A DNA stretch of 64,000 bases from Nepenthes gracilis (taxonomy: Eukaryota > Streptophyta > Magnoliopsida > Caryophyllales > Nepenthaceae), in NCBI GenBank assembly GCA_033239525.1, contig BSYO01000034.1, positions 2,542,001 to 2,606,000 on the forward strand. The letters are read 5' to 3'. Below are positions 20,143-33,527 of the stretch, one piece after another (the stretch's first letter is position 1; every line of letters begins with the position of its first letter). The notes under the pieces were generated by a model. The model was not told the DNA's origin. It saw only the letters and a list, made by a program, of their open reading frames with translations, and did not search any database. The position numbers were made by a program, and so were the translations under genes.

Positions 20143-20171
<29 letters not shown>
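20143..20171. repeat. (TA)n microsatellite
   Basis: Uninterrupted TA tract just outside the right hairpin arm. Confidence 0.95.
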
Positions 20172-20175
<4 letters not shown>

Positions 20176-20599
20176 TCTTTATAAATTTAACCTTACTCAT
20201 CTTCTCTATATTTTCTTCAATCGACCGAATAAATTGACAAAACGAAGGCTTCATATAGTCTATTTTCGTACTTTTTTTCAAAATTTTTTTAAAGAAATAA
20301 AACTTATATAATTAATATATATATTCTAATTATGTAATTTAAATAAAAATTACTAAAAATAATAAAAAATTAGTGTGAATAAAAACATAAAAATTGTTGT
20401 TTATCTCTTTCAGTGAAAGATCACTGATATTTCAACTAGCTATTAATATTTTTGTGCTTTAGTTTTTAAAGATGGTTTTTTAGTTGAACCATTTCTAAAA
20501 ATATAAATAATTTAGTGAAAATATATATCGAATAATAACAAAAAGTAGTAAGGATTATAGAATGATGATGATGCTCTACCGGAAAGTGCCCTGGAATTT

Positions 20600-21395
20600 G
20601 GAGAGATAAATAAAAACTTACTTACACTTCGTTGCATCACCAATTCTTTAGTTGAGCAAGCTGGTCATGCTCCATGTAAGTATGGATTTTGGATATTTTG
20701 CTAGTTTCTACCCTGTACTATCTAGGAATATATTGAAGCTAAACTCGAAAAACTCTGTTACTTTGGAATATCAGAGAGAGCAAATTGACAAGGTTATTGA
20801 TGTGAACCTCCAGCTGATTGACGATGACACAGATAAAAACAGAGGAGAAGGGAAGGGGAGTTCAGGTAGAGGAATTGAGAGAGAAAAGGCAGAGAATCGA
20901 AGGAGGTTCGAGAGTGACCGAGAGAGAAAGAGAAGACGGGAGAGAAATGAGGAGTAACAGAAGTGTAATTCCTTGCCTTTCATCTACAGTAACAGGCTAT
21001 TTAAAATAGTGAAGGGCGAACGCCTGTAGCCCATAAGAACAGAAAAACAGAAATACAGAAAAACTAAAATGTTATATTCAGTAATAGAAAAACAACAAGC
21101 AGGTAGAGAAATAGAAAAAGAAAAAAAGAAAGGGGTTTGGGCCACGTGCAAGAAAAATAGAATAGGCTGTAGTATTTAGTAATATTGCCCGAGCACTTGT
21201 CTTTACGTAGAATTCTGTGAGTGAGTTTCCGGGAGTGTATCAATGAGTTCGTAATAGTTATTGAGGGATTCCTTGGGAAGGAAGACAAAGACATGCATTA
21301 TTGCCACCATATCACTCTCCATTCATTATTTGGAAGAGACACTTAACACTTTGGATTATGCACGTCGTGCAAAGAATATTAAGAACAGGCCAGAG
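20600..21395 (+). pseudogene. Kinesin-5-like motor domain fragment, two exon pieces
   Basis: The first piece (20600-20675) reads GEINKNLLTLRCITNSLVEQ then AGHAP and ends at a donor-like GTAAGT. It matches the switch II/alpha-4 region of plant kinesin motors (EINKSLLTLGRVINALVEH type). The second (21258-21395) reads [19 protein letters not shown], then [20 protein letters not shown], the conserved end of the motor domain; the form is closest to kinesin-5. The joining YRDSKLTR block, the ATP-binding half and the stalk are absent. A 101-codon frame between the pieces (20652-20957) is not kinesin. The second piece ends abruptly at TGTTGGGG, where an LTR-like sequence begins. Either a pseudogene or a fragment carried by a mobile element. 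Confidence 0.8.
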
Positions 21396-22830
21396 TGTTG
21401 GGGTTCGACTGTGACGGACCGGCCGTACTCCATCGAATACGACCGCCGTCAGTTTCCTCTTATCGTATATGCAATTGCATAATAACTTACTCTGGCTAAT
21501 CGGTGGACATAAATTTTTCTACTTTTATTCATTTGTTTTTCTTTGTGTGCACAGGATCTCATAGGGCCGACTTCTTGAGTTGGCCTCCAAGGTGATTCGG
21601 TTAACGGTGACATGACTGGCCGAACATCATGGTCGGTCAGTTGTATGACACATGAGGTGCCTCCAGTAAATACAAATTACTCAAACTATACAATTGTGCG
21701 GAAGTGTACTAGTCATCATTAATTTTCACAGTGGAAATTCCTTTACATTTCTTCCTTAAAATGATCAAAAGAAAACTACATCAAGTCTGTTCCTGCCTTG
21801 GTACTTAATTTCGGTCAGCTATCCTGCCTAGCTAGTCCGTGTTACTCTCATTCCTTTTCATTTGATATACAGTTATCATCATCTAAAAAACAGTAGAAAG
21901 GAGTGAGCTATAAAGCCTAGCAAGGTACCTACATGCAAAAAGTATACTCATATATCTTCAAAACAGATTCTAAAGAAGTGAAGCCTAAATTTTGGCATGC
22001 AAGGATATGATTCATGAATTTCATACTTTTTTGTGAAAACTGTCATATTTTAAGTTCGAAAGTCCTTTCTTCATTCTTAGTCTTTTTCTTTCAGATCATG
22101 CCAAAAACTTATCATCTTTAGGGATCGGATTGGAGCGGACAATATCGAGGAAGGATTATGTATCGCCCTACAATCTAAGGCTGTAACCTCCTTTTATACA
22201 CCCAGAGGTGGGCGGTAATGCCTATCACTCGGCATACGGGGCCATAGTCCATAAATGCCACCAAAAGTTTCCCCCAACTTCTTACCTTAGTTCTCTGGTT
22301 TCTTATTTATAGATATTGTGTTTTGTGGTAGTAGGTAGGGCAGGTCAATCATTCGTACTTGTTTGCGTGCATCCCCTTCCTTCTAGAAGGTCAATGAGGT
22401 GGTTGAAAGTCGGTTACCTACTTAGACATGGTTATTCGTACCTTAGTCATAACCGGCCATTATGTCAGTTGGGTGGTCAACTTTTCATTAGTTCCCTTTT
22501 TCTATTGCCACTTCTCCGAAATTGTCTCCTAAGAGTGTCTCGGAAATTTCTGCTTTCACTGTCTCCGGAGATCAAGGTTTCTAGATGTCTTTATCACAAC
22601 AGTTAACCGTTAGAAAAACTGACGAGCAGTTAGTCTTTATCACAACAATGGTTTTAACTAATGTCCAATATTGTTAGTTAGGCAAACGTTTGGGTCGTTA
22701 AACTGGCCTTGGCCATATTTGTTGAAATGGGCCGTGCAGGTGTTTTGGGCTGCTGAGATTTGCCTTTTGGCCTGAAACTATGTTGGGCTGACCTTTTTGG
22801 ACCGTCGAATATAGTACCTATCAGTTATAT
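21396..22830 (+). mobile_element. LTR-like sequence cutting the kinesin fragment
   Basis: It begins TGTTGGGGTTCGACTG exactly where kinesin similarity stops. It is GC-richer, full of GGCCG and CCGGCC patches, and could end at CCTATCA near 22830. No coding domain is visible. The edges and the element class are inferred; no target duplication was found. Confidence 0.35.
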
Positions 22831-25800
22831 AGATTATAATTGATGAACCAAGAAATATAATAAATCTATAGAAGTTGCACCGAGAATTTTTCAGATTGAG
22901 TCACACTTAACAAGTTTGATAATTATAATTAACAATGCTCGAACCTAAAAATGAAACTATCTGGTGAACTTCCATTCGAAATTGCCAACAAACTTTGCTA
23001 AAGGGGTTGGGCATCTATTCTGAGATCATTAGATATTAAATCCAAAGGTCCATGTGTTATAACTGTATTATATAATGAAGGATTTAATTTGGATGATCCA
23101 CAATATTTATTGATTTCGATAACAATATTGTATGATAAAATATTAACTTTATTGAGAATGGCATACGAGGAATACGTGATAAATTTGCATGCACAATTTT
23201 GGCAAAGTGGGCATGCTTGATTTTTGCATGATTTTTGGCTAGGATCCCTAATGTACGTCTGATTGGCACACATGACTCTCATATAAGATTAAAAGTTTGT
23301 ATATGCAAGAATTTCATGTAGCGGACAACACTATTTAATAATATAACAATAATTCATTGTCTAAAATCTAGCCGAAAATATACCAACAAACTATATTGTA
23401 AAAGTGTAAGGGCACTGCGATGTGGGCTTCGTACAACACGAATATGGCATCAAACGGTAGTCGTCGGATCCCTATATTATATCCATCATTAATCATTTTA
23501 TTTAAAAAATATATTTTTATTTTTTTAATAATAAAAAATAAGGGGCATTAAATAAGAATCTAATAACTAGCATATAATATCATATGTGCACAGTAAGGAG
23601 TCCACGTTGTAACGTTTGTGCGCTCCTGTCGTAGAGTTTATTTTCGATGGTTTAACCTCGTAGCTTATCGATGGTTTATTTTCGGGTTTGACCGTAGAGT
23701 CTCTCTTTCGTTTCTAAAATGATTGTAGGGTTCCCATCCATTTCTTCTTCCCACTCCTGTGCCTGTTCACTACTGCTAGACTCTCTTCTTCAGCTTCCAA
23801 TAGACAAAACACTAGTTTTCTCCGTTCTCCTATTTTCAATTGATCGCTTAGCCTTCTGATCGACAAAAACACTCAACAAATCGGCTTCTTCCTTAATCTC
23901 TTGGCGCTTGTTCTTCTTCTTATTGTTATTATTATTTTTGGATAGAATCAATCGACTCACGATCGATAAATCTCTTACCGAATCGTCCATTTCACATTGC
24001 ATGGATCTTTTATTTTGGTATCTCTCCTCTCACTCTCTGTTTTATATTTCTTTGATTTCTGATGAAACTTCGGTTTTGACTTTGGTGTTGATTTTGGCAT
24101 ATGCATACATGACAACAGTAGGCTACTGAAACTCATTACTGTAAATTCTACTATGTAATTTGTTATCTTGTTGTATCCAACTTAGTAAAATCTATAGATT
24201 TATTTCTACTGTGAAGGAGATTGTTCACTTTATTTTATAGATTTATTTATCTCGTAATGCTTAACGAACCATGAATTCATCCATGCAACTGCCTTTACGT
24301 AGACTTGTGTTCTTGAAAATGTGATGCTGAGATTAACAGAGTTCAGCTTTGTGGTTTCATTACTCTAAGAAACTGCTCTGTCATTCAGATTGGCTTGTGT
24401 TGATCTGCAATTCATTCCGTGTTTTGTATCGTGGTTCTACAATTTGTACTGAAGATTATATAGTTCTATTGCAGCATCATAGCTCTGTTTAATTTTGCAA
24501 ATTTGAAATTAGTTTTTGCCCTGCATCACATTTTGAATGACAAAACTGTTTATGGAATTTTTCTTACATCTTATTATAGCTCTCGTTTTGCACTGAGAAT
24601 TCTGATCTTTTCTATGCATTCAACGGAATTCATTATGCTACAGGGTTCTGCACTTGTGATTTGCCTTAACCTATTTATTCTTTCTCTTGTTCTTGCTCTT
24701 CATTCGACCGCTTTATTCTTGTTTCTTGAAATATCTGCAAGACTGCCAGGAGTTCAACATATTTCTTGATGAAGCAACTTGCCTATCACAATGGATATAT
24801 TTAGAACAAATACTGTGCTTACTTTGCACAGAATGGTTCATCTACAATTGGTTTATGAACACAGCAATTTATTTTATTTGCATTTAAGGATGGATAAAAG
24901 TTAGATGAAGTATCAGAGTATTAGTGTTGGATGAAAACAAAATATAAAAAATGAGTTATTGAGTGGATGCATTGCAAAAATGACATTGCAAGTGGATGCA
25001 TTGAAAAAATTTGAACAAAATATTGTTTTGACTCTTGTAAAATGAAACGTATCTTTTCACCATCTTTTTTTGACATCATATTGTGCTTACCTATTCATTT
25101 AATAAGTAAGACGAAAGTTGCAAGACCAGTTTAACATCTGTGGGTGGATGTATCCTTTTGAAAGCTAAGATATTCCCAAAACATAAAGCGTGCTTACTTT
25201 AAACATAATGATTTTGGCATTTGAACTAATGAAGTCTTATTCATATGTACATGCACGAGCTAAAATTATATGTATGTAATATAGGTTGCTTATAAGTCTT
25301 TGTAACTGATTATCATATTGCAGATATATTTTGCTCTAGATATTTGGGTAGGTAAGAAATAAGATTCAACTGCGAAGAAAGAAAATTTGATGGCATTGAA
25401 GTTCAGCATGCAGGGTTATGTACGTTTTCCAAATCTAGAATATTATTAAGTCAATGAAGTATAAAAGAGATGAACTTTTGAGATTGGAGAAAAGCTCAAC
25501 TATATATCATGAAAAATTGTAAGAAAGTGCAACCCTTTATGAAGTAAAATACTTTATTATTATGGTATATAGTAAGATAATTATTGTGGTATATATGTGT
25601 TTTAATGTACCACCTATTAATATAATGAATACCAATCTTTGTTGATGTACAGAAAGCATGAAAATATCAATCGAGCTGGGGATGTTATTTTTTTGAGCGG
25701 TTTGAATATAGAATAAGTAAATTGTAATATCCTAATAGATGGTTTGATGCATTTTATTAATACTTACTAAATTCTAATACTTATTATTATCTTTCAACAC

Positions 25801-25849
25801 TTATTATGTTTAATAGATTATAGAATTGATGAACAAAGGAGTCAAAAGA
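22831..25849. other. Non-coding stretch, possible 5' half of a CACTA element
   Basis: 23690-24020 looks like a pyrimidine-rich plant leader and 24020-25350 is T-rich and intron-like. No transposase or other protein is recognised. It may be the 5' part of the element whose DUF4216 piece follows. Confidence 0.35.
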
Positions 25850-26240
25850 GCAAGTAAATATTTTTTATATTTGACACAAGCTCCAATTAGAAGGATGACT
25901 TGTTATGTATTATATGTGGTTAATGGGTATAGATTTTACATAGAAGTACAGGCAAGAAAGCGTGAAACACAGAATAGTGGAGTGGTACTGAAGGGGGATG
26001 TACATAGTGGGGAGATGGACTACTTTGGATTATTAAGATAGATTATTGAATTAGAGTATAATGGCGGAAACAAGATAGAGTTTTTTGGTTGTGATTGGTA
26101 TGATGTATATAATAAGAAAAAAGGTATAAAGAATGAATCAAATAGGCTTACGACAATGAATATTGAACTGTTTTACAAACTGATGAGCCATATGTTTTAA
26201 CATGCTAAGTTGAACAAGTTTATTACATGATAGATCATAT
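25850..26240 (+). pseudogene. CACTA (En/Spm) transposon remnant, DUF4216 domain
   Basis: The reading YVVNGYRFYIEVQARKRETQ, then NSGVVLKGD, then EMDYFGLLR, stop, IIELEYNGGNKIEFFGCDWY, DVYNKKKGIKNE matches the DUF4216 domain that accompanies TNP2 transposases of plant CACTA elements. The first half is open in 25826-26041 and is cut by TAG. The second half follows in the same frame, then decays. The TNP2 transposase is not found upstream, so only a remnant is left. Confidence 0.8.
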
Positions 26241-28709
26241 ATACTTTAATTGGCAAGTCTTTTTTAGGATAATGCCACATAACTTTTATAATTTCCTATG
26301 GATGAAGAGATAAATGATTTCTATGAATCATATGTGGATAACAATGAGCCAAGTTCAGAGAAAAATGTGGATTATGTGATGGAGTTAAGTGATGTGATGA
26401 TGCCTTTAGTTAATGCTAATATGAACTAGAGATTATAGATATGAACCATGTTAATGGATCTAAGGATGCATACAAGTCTAATAACGAAGATGATGAGTCA
26501 TTGATGTGGTGATTGTTCAAGACCGTAATCATGGAAGGAATAATTGATTACTCTATTGATGTAACAATATTTATCTATTATAACCTTGGAGTTTCTCATA
26601 TTCGTGTTTCATGTTTTTCAGATTGATTTCCTCTATTTTTTGTGTTTGTCAATGGTGTAATCTTGGTGATGAAGTAATAAACTGGACCTTTTTCGTTCTT
26701 CTGCATTAGCATTTTTTCTATTGCCTTTCGAGACTTGTCCATAGCAAGTAGAGTCCGATTTGTGGACCTATCAAACGAGATTAATTTGGCCTAAAATGGA
26801 TGCAGATCTAGGATAATGCAGCTTGGTGCACGTAGGTCTTGAACATTGCCATTGGAAGAAACATTCGTTGGATTAAGTGTGCGCTCATCTATAACCTTAG
26901 GGATGATTTCTTTTGTGGTATGAAATGAGTGAATTGCCAAATGAAAAACCGATGCAGCATATAAATCCTGGTTCCTTATATAATATTGTTTACAAACCAA
27001 AATATGATGCTGTGTGTGTCACTTGGCTTGATGAAAACCTATTTTATCATGAAATAGCTATCTTAAGATGTCACTAGATCCCTTGAGATCTTACATCTCC
27101 TATGCTGTTCCTGCAATTGAACTTTAGATGACATATTTTAGCCTTTGCGCACTGCAGCCATTGGATCATCACATTGCCATTGCCTAAGGCCATCTAAATA
27201 TAAATCAAAGATCCACCTCAGCAAATCAGCCACTAAGCACAACAAGCATATCCAGCAATTACTCATTGCAGTAATAATTAGAAACCATTGGATCTTCTAC
27301 AATGGCTGTGGTCTGATCTATGCCTCCTCATCCATCGATTTGCTTGGCAACTGACCAAGGAGTCACAAGTCAGTGGTGAGGCTGACAATCCGTGTTGCAA
27401 GTCATTAGAATTGGCATGATGCTCAAAGTTATTGAATGAGTTGAATTGTCTTGATTTTCCTTCTTGTCTGCTCCTTCGTGAATTTCTTCCTTCTTCTCTT
27501 GAAGTAAGTCTAAATTCTTCTTCTTTTCCATGTATGATTTCTCTTCTCAAAATCTATTTTTTCTCCCAAAATTTGATTTCTTTAGATTTTCTTCACAGAT
27601 TACACTCTCCTCTGTCTCACATTAGTGAATTGGTTTCAGTAGTATTCCGCTAGTTTTTGGCAACTTTCACTTTCAATCTGATTCACTGCCTCCGTCTTAT
27701 CCTCCCTTAATCTGTTAAATCTGGATTTAACACTCTCTATCTCTCTCATATATATATATATATATATATTTGTTACAAGAATATAATTAATGTGTAATTA
27801 AACTTATAACTAACATGGTTCTGGATATCAATGACAAGGATCCTATAAAAATCTTTTACTTGCCCTTTCAATCCATTTCTAACATGTCATTCTTTTTAAT
27901 ATCTTGTTACAGAAATGAAATATTTTTTCCTTGTACTATCAGAATCTATTAGCGACAAAAATAACAGCAATCAACATTTAAAAAGGTTTATAAAAGTGTT
28001 CTTTCTGCATGCTTGGTTTTGGATATTTGGCTATTAAGTTTACAAAAGTTTATATTTGCTTGCATATACTCAAATTTTGATGTTTGTTTTGGAGTTTGTT
28101 ATTTACACTTTGAATTTCAGTGTTAGACATTCTTAGTATACTCTAATTTTATGATTATTGCTTCTTTTGTGGCATATGGACTGATTGTTGAAGAGATTGA
28201 TTCATAAACATTTTAGCAAAGGCACTTTTCAAATCAGAATCTACAAGAGATAGAATTTAAGTGTAAGAAGCTTAGGGCCATAGGTAGAATATAGGTATGT
28301 TGGGGTTTGGGGTATATAACCAAGAGAGGGGAGAACGGATTTTGGGACTTGTCTATCCCATAGTCTGGTCAGATGTATGACCTGCAACTAAACCTAGCCC
28401 GAAAGAATGTAAGCGAGGTAATAAAACCCTAGTTGATCACTTAGAAAGTATACTATATGTTTATTCCATTTTATTTTTATTTCTAACATGCAAAAGTACA
28501 AACCTATTAACATGAAAATTAAAGTTGCACCCAATCATAAACATTATTGTTTCGAAATCATGAAAGGCCCAATCTCTCGAATCGGGTTACTTTCATATAT
28601 GTTTTTGTGATATATATTAAATTGAAAGCTTACTCTCTGTAATCAGGCTATATTCATTTTATGAAGGTAATGATTATTTGTTCGATTGTTTCTTAGATTT
28701 TTTTCATAT
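26241..28709. other. Stretch without recognised genes
   Basis: 26295-26440 may be the acidic tail after the CACTA domain (PMDEEINDFYESYVDNNEPS reads open, then stops). An antisense frame at 26791-27000 is short and unrecognised. A (TA)n tract lies at 27749-27769. The rest is AT-rich with nothing I can support. Confidence 0.4.
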
Positions 28710-29100
28710 ACCTTATGTTAAATTTTGGTTGCAGATTTTTCTTGATATGTATGTTTGGATCTTGATAATCTATCAGAACCATGATTTCTTAGTCTGTGAA
28801 AAAACCGAAGTATTTCATATTAGGCCTCGATACTCTAGTTGACCTACAAATTGGTTGTTTGTTAAGATGTATTTGTAGAGGTTCAACAGGTGGATCTAGT
28901 GCAGCTTGTAATTCTTGAATTTATTCAAATTCTACAGTGTTCTCATTACCTGTTTTGATGATAATTTTTCTTTCTATGAAAGTTGTATGTTTTGAGATAA
29001 ACACTTCTTGCCTAACGGGATAGCAGAAGTAATATCCAAAACCTTCTTTTGGATACCCTACAAATTTATACTTATCAAACCTGACTTTCAACTTAGACAT
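28710..29100 (-). pseudogene. Ty1/copia pol fragment (after the integrase core)
   Basis: On the minus strand from 29100 the sequence reads KVRFDKYKFVGYPKEGFGYY, then VRQEVFISKHTTFIERK, a stop, later STRVSRPNMKY. This is the copia integrase C-terminal pattern KCIFVGYP, followed by VFVSRDVTF and the RRSxRVSRPPERY linker before RT. It is a different and much older copy than the element at 6406. No LTRs are seen. Confidence 0.75.
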
Positions 29101-29139
29101 GAAATTATGAATTTGTCAATGTTTGCTGATATTGGCCAA

Positions 29140-29235
29140 GCATAGGTATTCGGAGCGAGGAGAAAATACCTTGATGTAAGAAAAAAGGCGAAGAATGAAG
29201 AACTAGCGACTCTACTTCGTGAATAAAAAGAAGAA
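29140..29235 (+). other. Short coding-looking patch, unrecognised
   Basis: An open stretch reads FGARRKYLDVRKKAKNEEL with a charged, helical tail. It has protein-like composition but no family I can name. Probably part of a transposon ORF. Confidence 0.3.
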
Positions 29236-29919
29236 AATTGTGAACTAAAGTGGTGGAAGAGAAAAAGTTAAACATCAATGCTAGAAATGATTGTGAAGAA
29301 ATGATACAATGACACTAAATTGTGAGTATTTTTACAATGACACTAAACAACACATGAGGGCTTCCATTAATGTTAGTAGACTTGTGTGTAATTTAAACTT
29401 AAAAACCTGAAAAAGGAATTATACAGAAAAAGGAAGCACATGGAGATTAGGAATGGGTTTTTGACAACCTTCTTTATGTCATGTCATTTAAGATATGTTA
29501 ATAAATATATTTTTATTATTTACATTAGATTTGATAGATAATTGTTAAGCTATTAACACAAGTTATTCTTATTTATTTCACAAACTATATGGACAATTAG
29601 TTGGAGGAATTCTAAACACCTCCACACCCAATTAGGAAGGTAATTTGATATTTGTGTAGAATTTTTAATGAGATTAATGTGATTTTAATTTTTATTTTTT
29701 ATGTGTAGTCCGGGAAACTCAAGTGCTAAACTGAAAATTCATTGATGAGAAAATTTCCAAACTCTTGCTTTGAATCAGTTTATTTATTCGAACTTGTTTA
29801 CATTGCGTTAGTATACTGAACAATGGAATGTTATGGATTGTAATACTATCACTTTTATAATTAAATTTTAATTTTATATAATTCTTAGCTAATTGGTTAT
29901 TTTAGCTGTAACAAATAAA

Positions 29920-30310
29920 AAATATAATATATATACTGGAACAATTGCTGATATATGGTGATGGGATATAGTCCAACAATGGTTGATATACTATTAATGA
30001 TGGCATATAACTCTTGAAATTGTTTATATTTAATAATGAGATAAATACTGTCGTTAAAAGTTTAGCTACTATTAACGACGATATTTGTTTACAATTAGTT
30101 CGATTTAATGACAAGATAAAGGCTATTATTTGAAGCTTTGCTATGATTAACGATGGTGTTTGTACTCGTAATCATTCAAATCTAACGATGGAAAAATATC
30201 GTCATTGAAGGTATTTACTCTCGCAGTTATTCTCCTTTAAATACTGTCGTTAGTAGTACTCAAATTAATAATAATGGAAAACAAAACTCTATTATTGGAG
30301 ACTCTCAACG
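29920..30310. repeat. Subterminal-type repeats, probably the 3' end of a CACTA element
   Basis: Variants of AACGACGATATT or TAACGATGG and their complements (ATACTGTCGTTA, ATATCGTCATT) recur about every 40-60 bases in both orientations. Short AACGACGG-type repeats in both directions are typical of the subterminal regions of dicot CACTA elements. A terminal TAGTG was not found, so the end is decayed or missing. Confidence 0.5.
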
Positions 30311-31199
30311 ATAGCAAAAATTTAATCTACAAAATTAACTCATCCGATTAACATTTTTATCCCCAATCATCCGGCCTCCTTAACAGAAATTTAGGGTTTA
30401 TACCAAATTATTCTTAGCATCGGCCTCCAATGCCACTAGAGTTTTTATTCATTTTATTGATGGCACATAGTCCCTCATTTAAGCATTGGCCACACCTTAT
30501 TTTGCAGAAACACTTAACCAAGTATTTCTAAATCCATATAATTATAAATAACACCTAAATCATTTATAAATATTACTATAAATTGTCACAAGCGGCTGAA
30601 AATAAATTCCAAAAAATTAATTCTACCCGCAATTTATTACAGTATCCTGGATGTTCTAGCATTGATTAAGGAAGAAGTTGATCATCACATTGTGTTGCAT
30701 GTTGATTACGGAAACAAGGTTAATTATGTTGTGTCCGAGAGCCTTGTTCGAGAAATGTGCGAGGCTTGTTCGAACAGGTATGCTTGAGATTGAGGAAGGG
30801 AGCCAAATTGAGTAATGCATGCTGCCGCATGACCTTCGAGCGAAGCAGGGTGCTACGCATCCTTCGCACAACAGCCGCTCGAGCAACAATTGGTGTTGCA
30901 TCGGATTTTGTTTGATCACTGACAACAGAAGTCTTGGCTTGAGCTCGGATTTGTTATAGAGTGTATCTTATGTCCCGAATGATTTAAGGACTTGAATCGG
31001 TTTTCATGGACGACCAAATGTAGTTGCTGCAGCTTAAAAACATTGAGCATTAATTGATTTTGTTGATGTAATTGAACTAAGATGTTGGCATGAGAAGGGT
31101 TGGAGGTGGAGTTTCGTTAGTCTATTTAACAATTGGATCTTTCATATGAAATGCATAGTTCTTGCAGTCTTGTGGACGATGATGAAAAGGTTTTGGAAA

Positions 31200-31540
31200 A
31201 AGAGAATGACGAGATTCTATGGGAGATTGAGTTCGAGATTGATTTGGTATTGGGATTTATGCCAATTCAAAGGCTACATGCAGAATTGCTTCTTTGGAGA
31301 TGAAAGAGTAGACAAAAACAGTTACAAGAAATAGGCTCCATGCCTGTTTTGTTTGTGAAGAATGAAGATAAGTCCATGGGGTTATATATAGATCATCGGG
31401 AGTTGAATAAGATAATGATCGAGAATTGGTAACAATTGTTGAGTATAGATGACATTTTTAATCAATTACAAGGAGCTCCGTTCTTGAATATTGATCTTTG
31501 ATTGTTAAGAATTAAGAAGGAAGGTATCTTGAAGATTATT
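31200..31540 (+). pseudogene. Ty3/gypsy reverse transcriptase fragment (chromovirus type)
   Basis: The reading EIEFEIDLVLG matches the protease-RT linker, and GSMPVLFVKNEDKSMGLYID, HRELNKI, then SIDDIFNQLQGAPFLNIDL match the start of the gypsy RT ([20 protein letters not shown] type, through IDDLFDQLQGA). It carries stops and ends at TGTTACGGCC (31535), possibly an LTR edge. Nothing of the catalytic YxDD block remains. Confidence 0.8.
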
Positions 31541-32599
31541 TGTTACGGCCTCAATCTAGTAGATAAATAAATAAATAATTAAATATCATGAATTTAAGTA
31601 TTCTCTTTCTTTTTTGTAATTGAATAAAAGCCAAATATTGGGTTAGATTTAACAACTGATGAACCTGAAGCAGTCATGACATTTAAGACTAACAATAGAT
31701 ATGGGATATAACCAAATTAATTCTATTCAATCATCAAATTAATAATATATCAACCTGTTTATACTAATCAACCTGTAAGAAAAATGACAACCAAATGTTC
31801 AATGCATATAGTTTGGAATCTGGACAACCATCTGCACTAATATATGTAATTGCCAATGAAAAAGACTAGGGAGTCTTTAATCCAAGTTCATTTTGACCCC
31901 TTTTCAAAATTATATAATTAAAGTATACAAGAATATACAATACATGTAAATACATTTGAATCTAGATGTATATGAATATTCAACAAATATAAACAATAAA
32001 AACAGTAAATAAAAAAATAGACAAGTTAAGATTTTGATAACGAAGGAAAAACTCAATAGTTATAATTATCTAGTAAAATCCATCGACCTTATATAATCAC
32101 TGAAAATAATATAATAAGAAAATTAACTTACAATTTGAGTAATATAGATATATTAAAATTTAGTCGATTTATTTCTGTCCTATGATCCTTATAAAAAAAA
32201 CTTTTTTTTTTTTAAATTTACATTCAATAGCAAAACAAGATACTTTTTGATTTTTTTATCGATTTTACTTCACGAGTCGTAGAATTTTTACATACCACTT
32301 GATTCCATTTTTTTTTCATCTACGCCTCGAACGATGGTTATCAGGCAGAAAGAGGTGTGTACAACAAAGAATAATTTAGTGAAAGTGTAATGATAAGACC
32401 TTGATATTAGAGGTCAACAATGAATGAAAGGTTCTCTCAAAAGAAGCTTTTCACAATTATTAAAGGAGAGAATTTTTGAAACAGGCGCCTTTTTGAAGCC
32501 TTTTAGAAGTTGTAAAAGGGAGGAATATATAAAGATGGTAGAAAATTAGGTTAAAAGGTTGTAGCAAGGAAAAGGTTTGCCCCTAGTGATCAATTGTCG
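31541..32599. other. AT-rich stretch, probably old LTR or internal element DNA
   Basis: No coding sequence recognised. Confidence 0.35.
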
Positions 32600-32960
32600 C
32601 TCAGGCATACATCAGGTGCGGATTATAATATAAAAGGTCTGTGCCCGTTGCGCTTGTGCATTGCTTGAGTGCTCATCAGGTGTGAGTAATTTGTATAAAG
32701 GGTGCTCAAACACGGCTTGGGTGCATATTGAGCATGCATATTCTAGACAAAGGGCGCTTGTGTGTAGCTTGGGTGCACATCAAGTGTGCACATTCTAGAC
32801 AGGGTGCTCATTTGTGGCTTGGGTGCACATCGAGCATGAATAATCTGGACAAAGGCATTTGTGCTTGTTTCGAGCACACATCAAGTGCGGGCAATTTTGT
32901 GTAGGGTGTACTTCTTTGCGGATCAGGTATAGATATTGATAGTTGTGCATTTGCGAATAT
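32600..32960 (+). repeat. ~52 bp minisatellite
   Basis: About five clear units: GCTTGGGTGCACATC, then AGTGTGCACATTCTAGAC, then AAAGGGTGCTC, each 50-54 bases. Same theme as 14400-14740 and 35830-35950. Confidence 0.75.
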
Positions 32961-33527
32961 TGGACGTGAATTAGGCATGGATCTTCATGACACTTGAAAA
33001 TGCTCCAACGACCAAAAAATCCATTCATGAATATGCTAGTATGTAATATTTTCAATAGCCAACTTTACATGCCACAACTAAAATAACTATTAGCTTTCTA
33101 ACAAAACTCAAATGAATTTAATATATATCTAATAAAAAAATAATAACTGTAACTGACATTCTTAATCCTTCATTCGGTCCAAACCCATGCAAATAACTTC
33201 TAAACTTTTTAATTTGAAAGGTTAGAATGATAGGCAAAATCATGAGACTAATGTTTAACAAATATAGGCATACACAATAGCAAAACGTGTCCACAAAATA
33301 GATAAAAGAACGTAAAACTAAAATAAATATGTGTAAAATTCAATATGTTAAACGTTCAATCTAATCTCGTATACTGATGTTGTAATTCATAGATGAATAT
33401 CAATTAATCCAATGTATGAAGCCATATAAATATCTCCAATCTAGAAGGCTTAAATGTCTAAAGTCTAAAATTTGATAAATTCGAAGATTGTGTCAAAACT
33501 TACAATCTAAAATGATCAAATCAAATC

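Noticed and set aside
20652..20957. 101-codon frame between the kinesin pieces
   Set aside because: The first half is intron-like and the second half is a purine-rich Glu/Arg run; not kinesin and not a recognised family.
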